Assembly (NCBI GenBank): GCA_037318855.1
Contig: CP134874.1
Span: 992,598 to 1,056,597, forward strand
Length of the DNA stretch: 64,000 nucleotides
DNA from: Candidatus Sedimenticola sp. (ex Thyasira tokunagai)
GTDB lineage: Bacteria; Pseudomonadota; Gammaproteobacteria; Chromatiales; Chromatiaceae
Direction: 5' to 3'
Shown piece after piece: positions 25,943-34,671 of this stretch. Every line of letters begins with the position of its first letter. Position 1 is the first letter of the stretch. The notes beneath the pieces are model-generated. The model saw only the letters and a list, made by a program, of their open reading frames with translations. It was not told where the DNA came from and searched no databases. A program made the position numbers and the translations under genes.

Positions 25943-27571
25943 ATGATTGACGATGTCAAAACAGACAGCAAGGTGAAGGAATCCCCGGATTCTATAGCTG
26001 CCATGAAGGGTTCTTCATCGGCTCTTCGCCTGGCCTTGGCGGGACACCTGCTGGGACCATTGGGGCTACTTGCGGCTTCGATGGTATTTAATCTTGTGCT
26101 TGTATTGCTGCTGTTGGGCGGTATTGTCGATGAGGAGAGTTTCGCCGCTCTGCTTCTGCTGACCGTCCTTGTCTCACTTAGTTCGCTGTTGGTTGGTGTC
26201 GGGCGCCTGCGCAATCAGTTGTTAAGGCCATTGGCCCAGTTGGAGCAATCAGTAGCGGGTGTGAGCGATGGTGAACCCTGGTCAACGCTGCCCCTGGATC
26301 ATGTCGGGGTCCTGGGACCGGTGACTCGTGATCTCGATAATCTCAGTGGCGAGTTGATCGACCTCTACGATGATATGGACAATCGGGTTGCCTGGCAGAC
26401 GCGGCGCCTCTCCCATCAGACCTCTTCGCTAAAAATTCTCTATGATGTTGCCGCCAGTATCAACAAGTTTGATGATACCGATGAGTTGTTACTGCGTTAT
26501 CTTCGTGTATTCAAAGAGATGGTGCGGGGTATTGCGGCAACGGTTCAGTTGACCAATCCGGATGGCCGTGTACGGCTGGTAGGGAGTCTGGGGGCGAACG
26601 ATCATCTTCTTACCGAGGAGCAGCAGCTTCCGATCCCTCTCTGCCAGTGCGGCAGAACGCTCTCAAGCGGCGACTTGCTGTGCGAGCATGATGCTAAAGC
26701 CTGCTCAGCCCGCAATGGGCGGCGGATGTACGACACTGAAGAGATGGAGAGAATCGATATTCCTCTGGAGCACCATGGTGACCAGCTTGGCCTCTACCGT
26801 ATCTATGTGAAACGACCGGCACTGAAGGGGCGGGAAGATCTCCTTGATCTACTGCCCACCATCGGCAACCATTTCGGTTTTGCCATAGCCAAGCAGCGCT
26901 CGGATGAGGAGGCGCTTTGGTTATCGATCATCCAGGAGCGTACTACTCTGGCACACGAACTCCACGATTCGCTTGCCCAGACCTTGGCCAGCCTGCGTTT
27001 TCAGGTGCGGATGCTGGATGAGACCCTGGAGCTGGAGAAACCCTATCGCCATGCAAGGGATGAGTTGGAGCGTATTCGCAACGGCCTGGATGAAGCACAT
27101 ACCGAGCTGCGCGAACTGCTCAACAGCTTCCGTGCTCCGGTAGATCAACGGGGATTGGAGCCGGCATTGGAGAAATTAACTGAGCGCTTCAGCCAGGAGA
27201 CCGGAATCGCCACCTATTTCCAGCGCAGCTGTCGCCAGATTAATCTCGATACCAGTGAAGAGATGCAGTTGCTGCGTATCGTTCAAGAGTGCCTGACCAA
27301 CACCCGTAAACATGCCCAGGCACACAATGTCAGGGTGCTACTCAACTGCAAGCAGGGTGGTGAATACATACTGTTGGTAGAGGATGATGGTGTTGGCTTT
27401 GATAATATACAACCTCACGGTTTTCCTGGAGAGCACATAGGTTTGTCTATTATGGAGGAGCGGGCGCACCGACTTGGGGCGAATATTAAAATCGAGAGTG
27501 AGCCGGGAGAGGGTACCCGAGTGGAACTGGTGTACAGCAAAGGGGAATCATCTCCCCAGGGAAGTGGATAG
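25943..27571 (+). CDS. NarX/NreB-type membrane histidine kinase with cysteine cluster
   Basis: The 542-residue kinase has two helices near residues 38-60 and 66-88, a HAMP-like linker (90-150), and a GAF-like domain (about 160-320). The GAF-like domain contains Cys234, Cys236, Cys247 and Cys254 (PLCQCGR...CEHDAKAC). A HisKA_3 dimerisation domain follows with ERTTLAHELHDSLAQTL (phosphorylated His342), then an HATPase domain with VQECLTNTRKHAQA and DDGVGF. The periplasmic segment between the helices is too short to hold a nitrate sensor. The four cysteines could bind an iron-sulfur cluster or metal, so redox or oxygen sensing is a reasonable inference. The response regulator gene overlaps its stop by one base. 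Confidence 0.9.
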   Translation: MIDDVKTDSKVKESPDSIAAMKGSSSALRLALAGHLLGPLGLLAASMVFNLVLVLLLLGGIVDEESFAALLLLTVLVSLSSLLVGVGRLRNQLLRPLAQLEQSVAGVSDGEPWSTLPLDHVGVLGPVTRDLDNLSGELIDLYDDMDNRVAWQTRRLSHQTSSLKILYDVAASINKFDDTDELLLRYLRVFKEMVRGIAATVQLTNPDGRVRLVGSLGANDHLLTEEQQLPIPLCQCGRTLSSGDLLCEHDAKACSARNGRRMYDTEEMERIDIPLEHHGDQLGLYRIYVKRPALKGREDLLDLLPTIGNHFGFAIAKQRSDEEALWLSIIQERTTLAHELHDSLAQTLASLRFQVRMLDETLELEKPYRHARDELERIRNGLDEAHTELRELLNSFRAPVDQRGLEPALEKLTERFSQETGIATYFQRSCRQINLDTSEEMQLLRIVQECLTNTRKHAQAHNVRVLLNCKQGGEYILLVEDDGVGFDNIQPHGFPGEHIGLSIMEERAHRLGANIKIESEPGEGTRVELVYSKGESSPQGSG

Positions 27572-28218
27572 TGCGGGTACTACTGATTGATGATCACGCG
27601 CTCTTTCGGATTGGGCTGCAGGAGTTGCTGCAACGCCGTGGCATCAATGTGATTGGTGCTCTGGGGGATTGCCAGGCGGGAATAGCTCTGGCGGCTGCAG
27701 AGATACCGGATGTGGTGCTGCTGGATATGCGGATGCCGGAGATGAATGGAATCGAGGTGCTCAAGGAGTTGCGTTCAAGAAAGCTGTCGATGCCGATCGC
27801 CATGTTGACCACCAGCCGCGAGCAGTCTGATGTAATCAACTCTCTGCAGGAAGGGGCACAGGGCTACCTGTTGAAGGATATGGAACCCGATGACTTGATT
27901 GCTGCACTGGAGAGTATTGTCAACGGCACTACGATTGTCGCCAGCGAATTGACCAGCGTACTGGCCAAGGCGGTGCAGGGTGGAAATGAGGAGACATCGG
28001 CCAAGAGCGCTTTCTCAAACCTGACCCCCCGTGAACGTGAGATTCTCTGCCTCCTGGCAGACGGCCAGAGTAACAAGGTGATTGCGAGAAACCTGGGTAT
28101 CTCCGATGGCACGGTAAAACTCCACGTCAAGGCGATTCTGCGTAAGCTTGATGTCCACTCACGGGTGGAGGCGGCAGTTATCGCAGTAGAGCAGGATCTC
28201 TGTCAGAGAGATGGATAG
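27571..28218 (+). CDS. NarL/FixJ family response regulator
   Basis: The 215-residue regulator has a receiver domain (about residues 1-120) with acidic pocket DDH, phospho-acceptor Asp52 in LLDMRMPEMNG, and Lys in LLKDMEP. A LuxR-type helix-turn-helix (about 148-205) reads LTPREREILCLLADGQSNKVIARNLGISDGTVKLHV. Start is GTG 27571, sharing one base with the kinase stop, so it is the cognate partner of that kinase. Targets are not visible; nearby respiratory or sulfur genes are candidates only by proximity. Confidence 0.95.
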   Translation: MRVLLIDDHALFRIGLQELLQRRGINVIGALGDCQAGIALAAAEIPDVVLLDMRMPEMNGIEVLKELRSRKLSMPIAMLTTSREQSDVINSLQEGAQGYLLKDMEPDDLIAALESIVNGTTIVASELTSVLAKAVQGGNEETSAKSAFSNLTPREREILCLLADGQSNKVIARNLGISDGTVKLHVKAILRKLDVHSRVEAAVIAVEQDLCQRDG

Positions 28219-28258
28219 CCAATCCCCCCCTTTTAATTGATTTAGTTACACTCGCCTG

Positions 28259-29386
28259 CTATCTGTACTTTCGCAGATACCACCACTCAAAGAACCGTTT
28301 TATCCAGTGGAACGCACGCATTTGTGGTAGCACGATGTTGTGTTTCATGGTGCGCGCCACCAGGCCACCGGTGGTCTGGCTGTCGATGATGCAGAGCAGC
28401 TCTATCTTGAAGGTCTCAGTGGGTGTGCCGCCGTTGAGCTCGGTGATTAGATTGGCTGCCGCTGCGGTCGCCTGAAGGTCCGCCATATGGGCCTGTTTCG
28501 GCATCCACTCCGGTCCCGGAAAACTGCCTGAGTCACCGGCGACATAGACCCTCTCCATTCCCTCTACCCTGCACTCCTTATCGGCACGAATCAGTCCACC
28601 CTCTGAACGGGGCAGTTCAGTCTCATCGAACCATTTGTTGCCGGTCATGCCTGGCATAAATAGAGTCAGGTGGGCATCGAACTCACCCCCTTCGGTGACC
28701 ACTTTGTTTTCGGTGAATTTGACCAGCTTGTGCCCCAGGTGGGTTTCGATATCTCTCCTCTTCATCTCCTGCATCAGCCCTTTCACCGCCTTGGGGCCGA
28801 GACGATTGCCGGGGGCAGGAGCGGGAGTGAAGAAGATTAGTTTGAAACGGTCACGCCTGCCTTCCAGGCGCAATGTGCGGTCGATGCCAAAGAGAAACTC
28901 GAACATGGGCCCACCACGCATAGCGCTGGGCTCTTTCGGGTTACCGGCAAAGCCCATGGCGATGGTGCCGCTCTTCATCTGCTTCAATCGATCACGGATT
29001 TTTACCGTGGCGGAGATGCCTTCACAGGGGGTGATGGCGTGTTCAATACCGGGGAGCTTTTTAATGAACTGGCCGCCGGAGCAGATGATTAAGCCATCGT
29101 TGCTGACCTCTCCAGTGTCGGTGACCAGAGTGCGGCCACCATCCTTGAGGCCGGTGGCGGAGCCCTTATGATAGGTAACATTCATCCGTCGGAAGAAATT
29201 ATCCAGAGGAATCACAAGGTCTTCGGGTTGTCGTAGACCGGAGGGTATCCAGATAGTGCCGGGGAGGTAGATGAATTCAGGCCTGGGGGCAACCAGGGTA
29301 ATCTCCACGGTGCGGTCGGCTGCCCGTAGCTTTCTGACTGCGGTGAGGGCGGCAAACCCTGCCCCTACAATGGTTACTCTCTTCAT
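28259..29386 (-). CDS. Sulfide:quinone oxidoreductase-like FAD flavoprotein
   Basis: The start is ATG 29386 (MKRVTIVGAGFAAL), preceded by AGGAAA; longer frames have no support. The 375-residue protein has the FAD-binding GxGxxA motif at residues 7-12 and a second Rossmann region. VYVAGDSG closes the FAD site. Cysteines occur at three places comparable to SQR: ICSGGQF, TPCEG, and LLCIIDS in the C-terminal third. The C-terminus is amphipathic and aromatic (FHWIKRFFEWWYLRKYR), suited to membrane attachment. SQR oxidises sulfide and passes electrons to quinone. Alternative assignments within the FCSD/SQR/NDH-2 superfamily cannot be excluded. It converges on the NarL-type regulator and diverges from the ABC genes. 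Confidence 0.75.
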   Translation of the reverse strand: MKRVTIVGAGFAALTAVRKLRAADRTVEITLVAPRPEFIYLPGTIWIPSGLRQPEDLVIPLDNFFRRMNVTYHKGSATGLKDGGRTLVTDTGEVSNDGLIICSGGQFIKKLPGIEHAITPCEGISATVKIRDRLKQMKSGTIAMGFAGNPKEPSAMRGGPMFEFLFGIDRTLRLEGRRDRFKLIFFTPAPAPGNRLGPKAVKGLMQEMKRRDIETHLGHKLVKFTENKVVTEGGEFDAHLTLFMPGMTGNKWFDETELPRSEGGLIRADKECRVEGMERVYVAGDSGSFPGPEWMPKQAHMADLQATAAAANLITELNGGTPTETFKIELLCIIDSQTTGGLVARTMKHNIVLPQMRAFHWIKRFFEWWYLRKYR

Positions 29387-29537
29387 ATTACAGGTTTCCT
29401 GTCTCTGCTTGAGATGGAATGTTAGCTTATTGTCCGCGATGTGCCAAAGGATAGGGAATAGGTAGTGACCTCTTGTATACAGACTACCCGCCACCATATA
29501 GACGGAATATCACTACCCGCATCCAGATGTTACCAAT

Positions 29538-30467
29538 ATGAACGCACTCTCCATACGTGATCTGTACAAGCGCTACGGCACCGGCCTTGAGGCACTGAAG
29601 GGTATCGACCTCGATGTGCAGGAGGGGGATTTCTTTGCCCTGCTTGGTCCCAACGGGGCGGGAAAATCCACCGCTATCGGTATTATCAGCTCATTGGTGA
29701 ATAAGAGCCGTGGCAGGGTGGAGGTGTTTGGTTACGATCTCGACCGGGAGCCGGAGCGGGTGAAGGAGTCTATCGGGCTGGTTCCCCAGGAGTTCAATTT
29801 CAACGTATGGGAGCCGGTGGCGGAGATTGTGGTTAATCAGGCCGGTTATTACGGTATCTCACGCCCGGAGGCGTGGCGTCGTGCTGAGGAGAGCCTCCGT
29901 CAGCTCGATTTGTGGGATCGGCGTACTACGATGGCACGTAATCTCTCCGGTGGTATGAAACGTCGCCTGATGATTGCCCGGGCGTTGGTGCATCAGCCCA
30001 GGCTGCTGATTCTAGATGAGCCAACCGCCGGGGTGGATATAGAAATTCGTCACTCCATGTGGGAGTTTCTCAAAGAGCTCAACCGTCAGGGCACGACGAT
30101 TATTCTGACCACCCACTATCTGGAGGAGGCGGAGAGCCTCTGTCGCAATATTGCCATTATCAATCAGGGGCGGATAGCCGAGCATAACAGCATGGGCAAG
30201 CTGCTCGATCAGCTCCATACCGAGACCTTTGTGTTGAATCTGAAAGGTACCTTGGCGGAGCCGCCGGAGTTGGGTGGGTATGTGCTTGGTCGCCTTGATG
30301 ACTCTACCTTGGAGGTGGAGGTGAGTCGTGAGCAGGGGATCAACGGGCTGTTCGATGCCCTGTCACGTAACGGTATTGAGGTAATCAGTATGCGCAATAA
30401 ACAGAATCGTCTGGAACAGCTGTTTATTGACATGGTGGCCGCCAACCGTAATGGAGACAACAAGTGA
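29538..30467 (+). CDS. ABC-2 type transporter ATP-binding subunit (YadG-like)
   Basis: The 309-residue ATPase has Walker A GPNGAGKST, Q-loop LVPQEFNF, signature LSGGMKRRLMIARAL, Walker B LLILDEPTAGVD, and the switch His in ILTTHYLEEAE. It powers export through the membrane partner encoded by the next gene, with which it overlaps by four bases (GTGA). A C-terminal regulatory tail of about 90 residues is typical of this group. The pair resembles E. coli yadG-yadH, whose substrate is undefined. Confidence 0.92.
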   Translation: MNALSIRDLYKRYGTGLEALKGIDLDVQEGDFFALLGPNGAGKSTAIGIISSLVNKSRGRVEVFGYDLDREPERVKESIGLVPQEFNFNVWEPVAEIVVNQAGYYGISRPEAWRRAEESLRQLDLWDRRTTMARNLSGGMKRRLMIARALVHQPRLLILDEPTAGVDIEIRHSMWEFLKELNRQGTTIILTTHYLEEAESLCRNIAIINQGRIAEHNSMGKLLDQLHTETFVLNLKGTLAEPPELGGYVLGRLDDSTLEVEVSREQGINGLFDALSRNGIEVISMRNKQNRLEQLFIDMVAANRNGDNK

Positions 30468-31240
30468 GTCACTATAGCCGCTACTGGACCGCTTACCAGA
30501 CTATCGTCACCAAGGAGTTCCTCCGTTTTATACGCATCTGGCTACAGACGGTGTTGCCGCCGGTGATTACCACCTGTCTCTACTATCTGATTTTCGGTAC
30601 GCTGATTGGCGAGCGCATCGGTGAGATGGATGGTTTTTCCTACATCGACTTTATTGTGCCGGGGCTGATTCTGATGGCGGTGATCACCAACTCCTACGCC
30701 AATGTGGTCTCCTCTTTCTTCAGTAGCAAGTTTCAGCGTCATATCGAGGAGTTGCTGATTTCACCTGTGCCCAACTGGGTGATCCTGGCAGGCTATGTCT
30801 CTGGTGGTGTTGCCCGGGGTGTGGTGGTGGGAGTTGCCGTTACTGCAGTCTCCCTCTTTTTTACCGATCTGAGTATCTACAGCTATGGTTGGACCCTGGT
30901 GGTGTTTCTTCTCACCTCGGTGCTTTTTGCACTTGCCGGCTTTATCAACGCAGTCTATGCCAACACGTTTGACGACATATCCATTATTCCCACTTTTGTA
31001 TTGACCCCTCTCACCTACCTCGGCGGCGTCTTCTACTCGATTACTATGCTGCCGACCTTCTGGCAGAACGCCTCTCTGGCCAATCCGGTGCTCTATATGG
31101 TGAATGCCTTTCGCTACGGGCTGTTGGGGGTGTCGGATATTCCGATCAATATGGCTCTGGGGATTATCCTGCTGTTTATCTTCGGTCTTGCCGGCTACAG
31201 CCTTAACCTGCTGAAACGGGGCGTTGGCATCAAGAGTTGA
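30464..31240 (+). CDS. ABC-2 type transporter permease (YadH-like)
   Basis: The 258-residue permease has six predicted helices. The ABC2 signature is seen in FIVPGLILMAVITNSYANVVSSFFSSKFQRHIEELLISPV and in TFVLTPLTYLGGVFYSI. It starts at GTG 30464 inside the end of the ATPase gene and probably pairs with that subunit as a homodimer of each. Its last 11 bases overlap the end of the convergent GGDEF-EAL gene. The closest E. coli equivalent by layout is yadH. Confidence 0.92.
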   Translation: MSHYSRYWTAYQTIVTKEFLRFIRIWLQTVLPPVITTCLYYLIFGTLIGERIGEMDGFSYIDFIVPGLILMAVITNSYANVVSSFFSSKFQRHIEELLISPVPNWVILAGYVSGGVARGVVVGVAVTAVSLFFTDLSIYSYGWTLVVFLLTSVLFALAGFINAVYANTFDDISIIPTFVLTPLTYLGGVFYSITMLPTFWQNASLANPVLYMVNAFRYGLLGVSDIPINMALGIILLFIFGLAGYSLNLLKRGVGIKS

Positions 31241-33959
31241 GGTTTTTTGGGCCGAGGTGAGGCGCGGTATCGGTTTGAGTCTCTTCCTGGGTGACAGTGG
31301 CGAGTAGCGGCCGCTCTCCAGTCAGCATGGCTCTGAACACTTCTGCTGTTACCGGCGGGCTGAAGAGGTAGCCCTGTATCTGCGCCACCCCCCGCTCTTT
31401 CATGTAAGCCAGCTGCTGATGGTTCTCAACCCCCTCCGCCACTACCTGCAGGTTGAGGCTGTGTGCCATGGCGATGATGGCATCGACCAGGGTTTGGTTA
31501 TCACCTTTCTCAGACAAGTCGCTGACGAAACTACGGTCGATCTTGAGTATCTGCAGAGGGAATCGTTTCAGGTAACTGAGTGATGAGTAGCCTGTGCCGA
31601 AGTCATCGAGAGAGAGCCTGACACCACGCTCTTGTAGCTGGTTAAGAATTTCCAATGTCTTGGGTGCATCCTGAACCAGCAGGCTCTCGGTGATCTCTAT
31701 CTCAAGGGCGGCGGCGCTCAATCCACTGATGCGCAGGGCGCGCTCCATTGTGTCCAACAGGCGGTTACCGCGGAATTGACGGGATGAGACGTTGACCGCC
31801 ACATGCAGTGATCGATCACACAGTGCGTGCCAGCCTTTGGCCTCGGCGCAGGCCTCTTCCAGTACCCAGGCACCGATGCTCTCTATTAATCCCGAATCCT
31901 CGGCAATGGGAATAAACTGGTCAGGAGGTATAAATCCCAGGGCCTCACTGTTCCAGCGCAATAACGCTTCCGCCCCTAGTATTTGCCCATTGGTCGCATC
32001 TATCTTGGGTTGGTAGACAACCGAGAGTTCCCTGTGTTCCAGAGCACGATGGAGATGGGATTCAAGGGTCATGCGTCCTTCGGCGGCGGTACGCATCGCG
32101 CTGGTAAAAAATTGGTAGCCGTTGCGGTCGTTTGCCTTGACCTGATACATGGCGGTATCGGCGTACTGCAGCAGTTGATCGGCAGACTCGCTATCGCTGG
32201 GAAAGAGGCTGATGCCGATACTGACGCTGGTATAGATCTCCCGTGAATCGACGGTGTAGGGCTGTTTGAATGCACGGCTCAGCTTACGGGCGACTACACC
32301 TGCATCTTCATCCTGCTTCAGACCCTCTGCCATGACCAGGAACTCGTCACCACTCAACCTCGCTGCGGTATCAACTTCCCGCAGTCTGTTACAGATACGC
32401 CCCGCCGCCTGTTTCAATAGTTCGTCGCCGGCACGGTGCCCCATGGTGTCATTGATGTTTTTGAAGTGGTCCAGGTCGATATAGATCAGAGCCACTTTCT
32501 CCTGTTTCCGCTTGGCCCGGTTAAACGCCTCGGTGATCAGCAGCATCATATAGCTTTTGTTGGGCAGCCCGGTGAGTTCGTCGTAGTTGGCCTGACGTAT
32601 CAGCTCCCGTTCGTGCTCCTTACGCTCGGTGATATTTAGCGCAACGCCGATGGCGCCGATCAGGTGGCCATCCTCAATCTGTGGTGTGTAGCGAATCTCA
32701 TAAGCTGAATCATTGAGTTCCAGGTCAGAGCGAAAGCTTTCGCCTGCGAGAGCGCGGTGGGCTTCATTGACGATCTGGGGTGTGCCTGCATAGGTGGTAA
32801 AGATATTGTCGCCGGGTTTTGCCCGGATAAAGTTTCTCGGGTTTTGCGTGCTGCCGGCATCGGTGAAGGTGAAGTTACCCTGAGTATCCAGCGCCCACAG
32901 CACCACCGGTGCCGAGGAGAGGACCGAGTGGATCATCGCCTGCTTCTCTCGTACCGTACGCTCAGCCTTTTCGCGCTGGGTGAGGTCGAGCACCGTGACT
33001 ACGAAAACAGGGGGGTGCTCAAGCTCTGAGAGTTGTATCTGCGCCTCAACCGGGTAGGTGCTGCTGTCGCTACGTTGGTGGTAGCCACTGAGGGTGATGT
33101 ACTCCTGCTCCTGTGTAAGCAGTGGCTCCACCAGCTGTTTGAAATGGCTGGAACTTATCTCCACCAGGATATCCTGAATTCGCTTACCCTCAAGCTCAAG
33201 AGGGGAGTATCCCAGGTTTTGTGCAGCACCGGCATTGGCCTGGAGGCAGCAGAGGGAATCGGCATCAAAGATGTAGATTTCACTGGAGCTATTGTTGAGA
33301 ATGCGTCCAAGACGATTATCGAGGTGGTCCTTCTCTTCGGCCAATTGGGTTACCAGTGCCCGGTTCTCGTAGCGCAGCCTAAGTGAAGTGATGAACGATT
33401 CGCTGAGGTTCCTGGCCGCCCTCTGCAGAAAGGCCAGAAGGGCGATGACCAGCGTCCCCATGCCGACATGCAGAGTATCACCTTGCCACAGGGAGATGAG
33501 GGCTACAGGGAGCAGAGCAAATCCGGTATAGCCGAGAAAGGAGGGGAAGTCGGCTGCCAGCACCGTAATGGCCCCGGCCGCCAAGCCTGCCAGTACCAGC
33601 ACCGTGAACGTCTGGTAGGCGACCTGCTCACTTGGGTAGAAGAGCAGGCCGGCGAGCCCCCAGACTATTCCGGCTGACCAAACGCCGACACGGAATCGCC
33701 AGCGCCAGGCTTTATAGTCTGCGCCGGGTGAAACGTGGTGAAGGAAATAGTACCCTACACCGCCACGAATCAACATTACGATGGTGAGGGTCGCAAGCCA
33801 GCCGTAGAGTATTTTCGGGTGGTCATGGGAGCTGTGGATGTAGGTGAAAATCAGTGCTACCGCGAGGGTGACAAGCACCGATGTTCCAATCCCCTGGTAG
33901 AGCATCGATACCTGATCGGCTCGAATCTCTTGCTGGTGGCGGTGTCCCTCGCTTATCAC
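31230..33959 (-). CDS. Membrane-anchored PAS-GGDEF-EAL c-di-GMP turnover protein
   Basis: The 909-residue protein has an N-terminal integral membrane module of about six helices (residues 20-185), a short coiled linker (195-215), two PAS domains (about 215-330 and 335-450), a GGDEF domain (about 455-620) and an EAL domain (about 635-885). The GGDEF loop is RLSGDEF, a tolerated variant, with DLDHFKNINDTMGHRAGDE before it. The EAL domain has GAEALLRWNSEALG, LDDFGTGYSSLSYLKRFPLQILKIDRSFV and GVENHQQL, consistent with activity. The membrane module does not match a sensor name I can give with confidence. It is the third GGDEF-EAL gene of the window counting the split one. Confidence 0.92.
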   Translation of the reverse strand: MISEGHRHQQEIRADQVSMLYQGIGTSVLVTLAVALIFTYIHSSHDHPKILYGWLATLTIVMLIRGGVGYYFLHHVSPGADYKAWRWRFRVGVWSAGIVWGLAGLLFYPSEQVAYQTFTVLVLAGLAAGAITVLAADFPSFLGYTGFALLPVALISLWQGDTLHVGMGTLVIALLAFLQRAARNLSESFITSLRLRYENRALVTQLAEEKDHLDNRLGRILNNSSSEIYIFDADSLCCLQANAGAAQNLGYSPLELEGKRIQDILVEISSSHFKQLVEPLLTQEQEYITLSGYHQRSDSSTYPVEAQIQLSELEHPPVFVVTVLDLTQREKAERTVREKQAMIHSVLSSAPVVLWALDTQGNFTFTDAGSTQNPRNFIRAKPGDNIFTTYAGTPQIVNEAHRALAGESFRSDLELNDSAYEIRYTPQIEDGHLIGAIGVALNITERKEHERELIRQANYDELTGLPNKSYMMLLITEAFNRAKRKQEKVALIYIDLDHFKNINDTMGHRAGDELLKQAAGRICNRLREVDTAARLSGDEFLVMAEGLKQDEDAGVVARKLSRAFKQPYTVDSREIYTSVSIGISLFPSDSESADQLLQYADTAMYQVKANDRNGYQFFTSAMRTAAEGRMTLESHLHRALEHRELSVVYQPKIDATNGQILGAEALLRWNSEALGFIPPDQFIPIAEDSGLIESIGAWVLEEACAEAKGWHALCDRSLHVAVNVSSRQFRGNRLLDTMERALRISGLSAAALEIEITESLLVQDAPKTLEILNQLQERGVRLSLDDFGTGYSSLSYLKRFPLQILKIDRSFVSDLSEKGDNQTLVDAIIAMAHSLNLQVVAEGVENHQQLAYMKERGVAQIQGYLFSPPVTAEVFRAMLTGERPLLATVTQEETQTDTAPHLGPKNLNS

Positions 33960-34143
33960 GTTGTGACTTCCCTGATTTTCCGGTCCAATTAACAGCGCTC
34001 TGAGTTTCCCGCACCCTCATGCCCTTTGGCTTAGGTATCACCAGATATGCAGGTGGTCGTGGCAGGCACTACATATTGAATATAGCGGAAGATAGAAAAA
34101 AATCTTCAATAACTCCATGATTTGTAGCAGCTATTAGGTTAAA

Positions 34144-34429
34144 CCTAGAATCCTCAGTTGACCGCTCCATTCTACGGGCAAGGCATTGATTTTAATTACA
34201 TTGACTACGATTGCATCTTTCACTCTCCGGGTGAATAACGCTACAGGGCGGATAGCACACTTGGATTGGCGCATTACGGTGTTACAACTCCTTGGAATAG
34301 GCAGAAAATTGCTCCTGCATTTTCTGCATACCGTCCATCCATGGACATAAATGACTATTCCTCGTCGTTGTGCCTTGTACTACACCAACCCAAGCACACT
34401 CTCCACCCTGTCCAACTGAGGGTTCTAGG
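34144..34429 (+). mobile_element. CCTAGAATCC-ended MITE, copy 1 (286 bp, with central insertion)
   Basis: The ends are inverted copies of CCTAGAATCCTCAGTTG. TTAAA flanks both sides (34139-34143, 34430-34434). Compared with the other three copies, the five-base centre is replaced by about 54 bases (34301-34354) that hold two small hairpins. It is the first member of a tandem pair and shares its right TTAAA with copy 2. No reading frame is conserved. Confidence 0.85.
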
Positions 34430-34434
34430 TTAAA

Positions 34435-34671
34435 CCTAGAATCCTCAGTTAACCGCTCCATTCTACGAGCAACACATTGATTTTAATTACATTGACTGCG
34501 ATTGCCTATTTCACTATCCGGGTGAATTACGCTACAGGGCGAATAGCACACTTGCGGTGGCGCATTAGGTTGTTACAACTCCTTGGAATAGAACAACTAT
34601 TCCTCGTCGTTGTGCCTTGTACTGCACCACCGCAAGTGCACTCTCCACCCTGCCCAACTGAGGATTCTAGG
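34435..34671 (+). mobile_element. CCTAGAATCC-ended MITE, copy 2 (237 bp), tandem with copy 1
   Basis: This copy has the same inverted ends as copy 1 and is in the same orientation. TTAAA flanks it left (34430-34434) and right (34672-34676). The right TTAAA contains, on the minus strand, the TAA stop codon of the PDS kinase gene. Internal arms CTACAGGGCG...GCGGTGG and CCACCGC...CACCCTG fold into a long hairpin. Confidence 0.85.
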
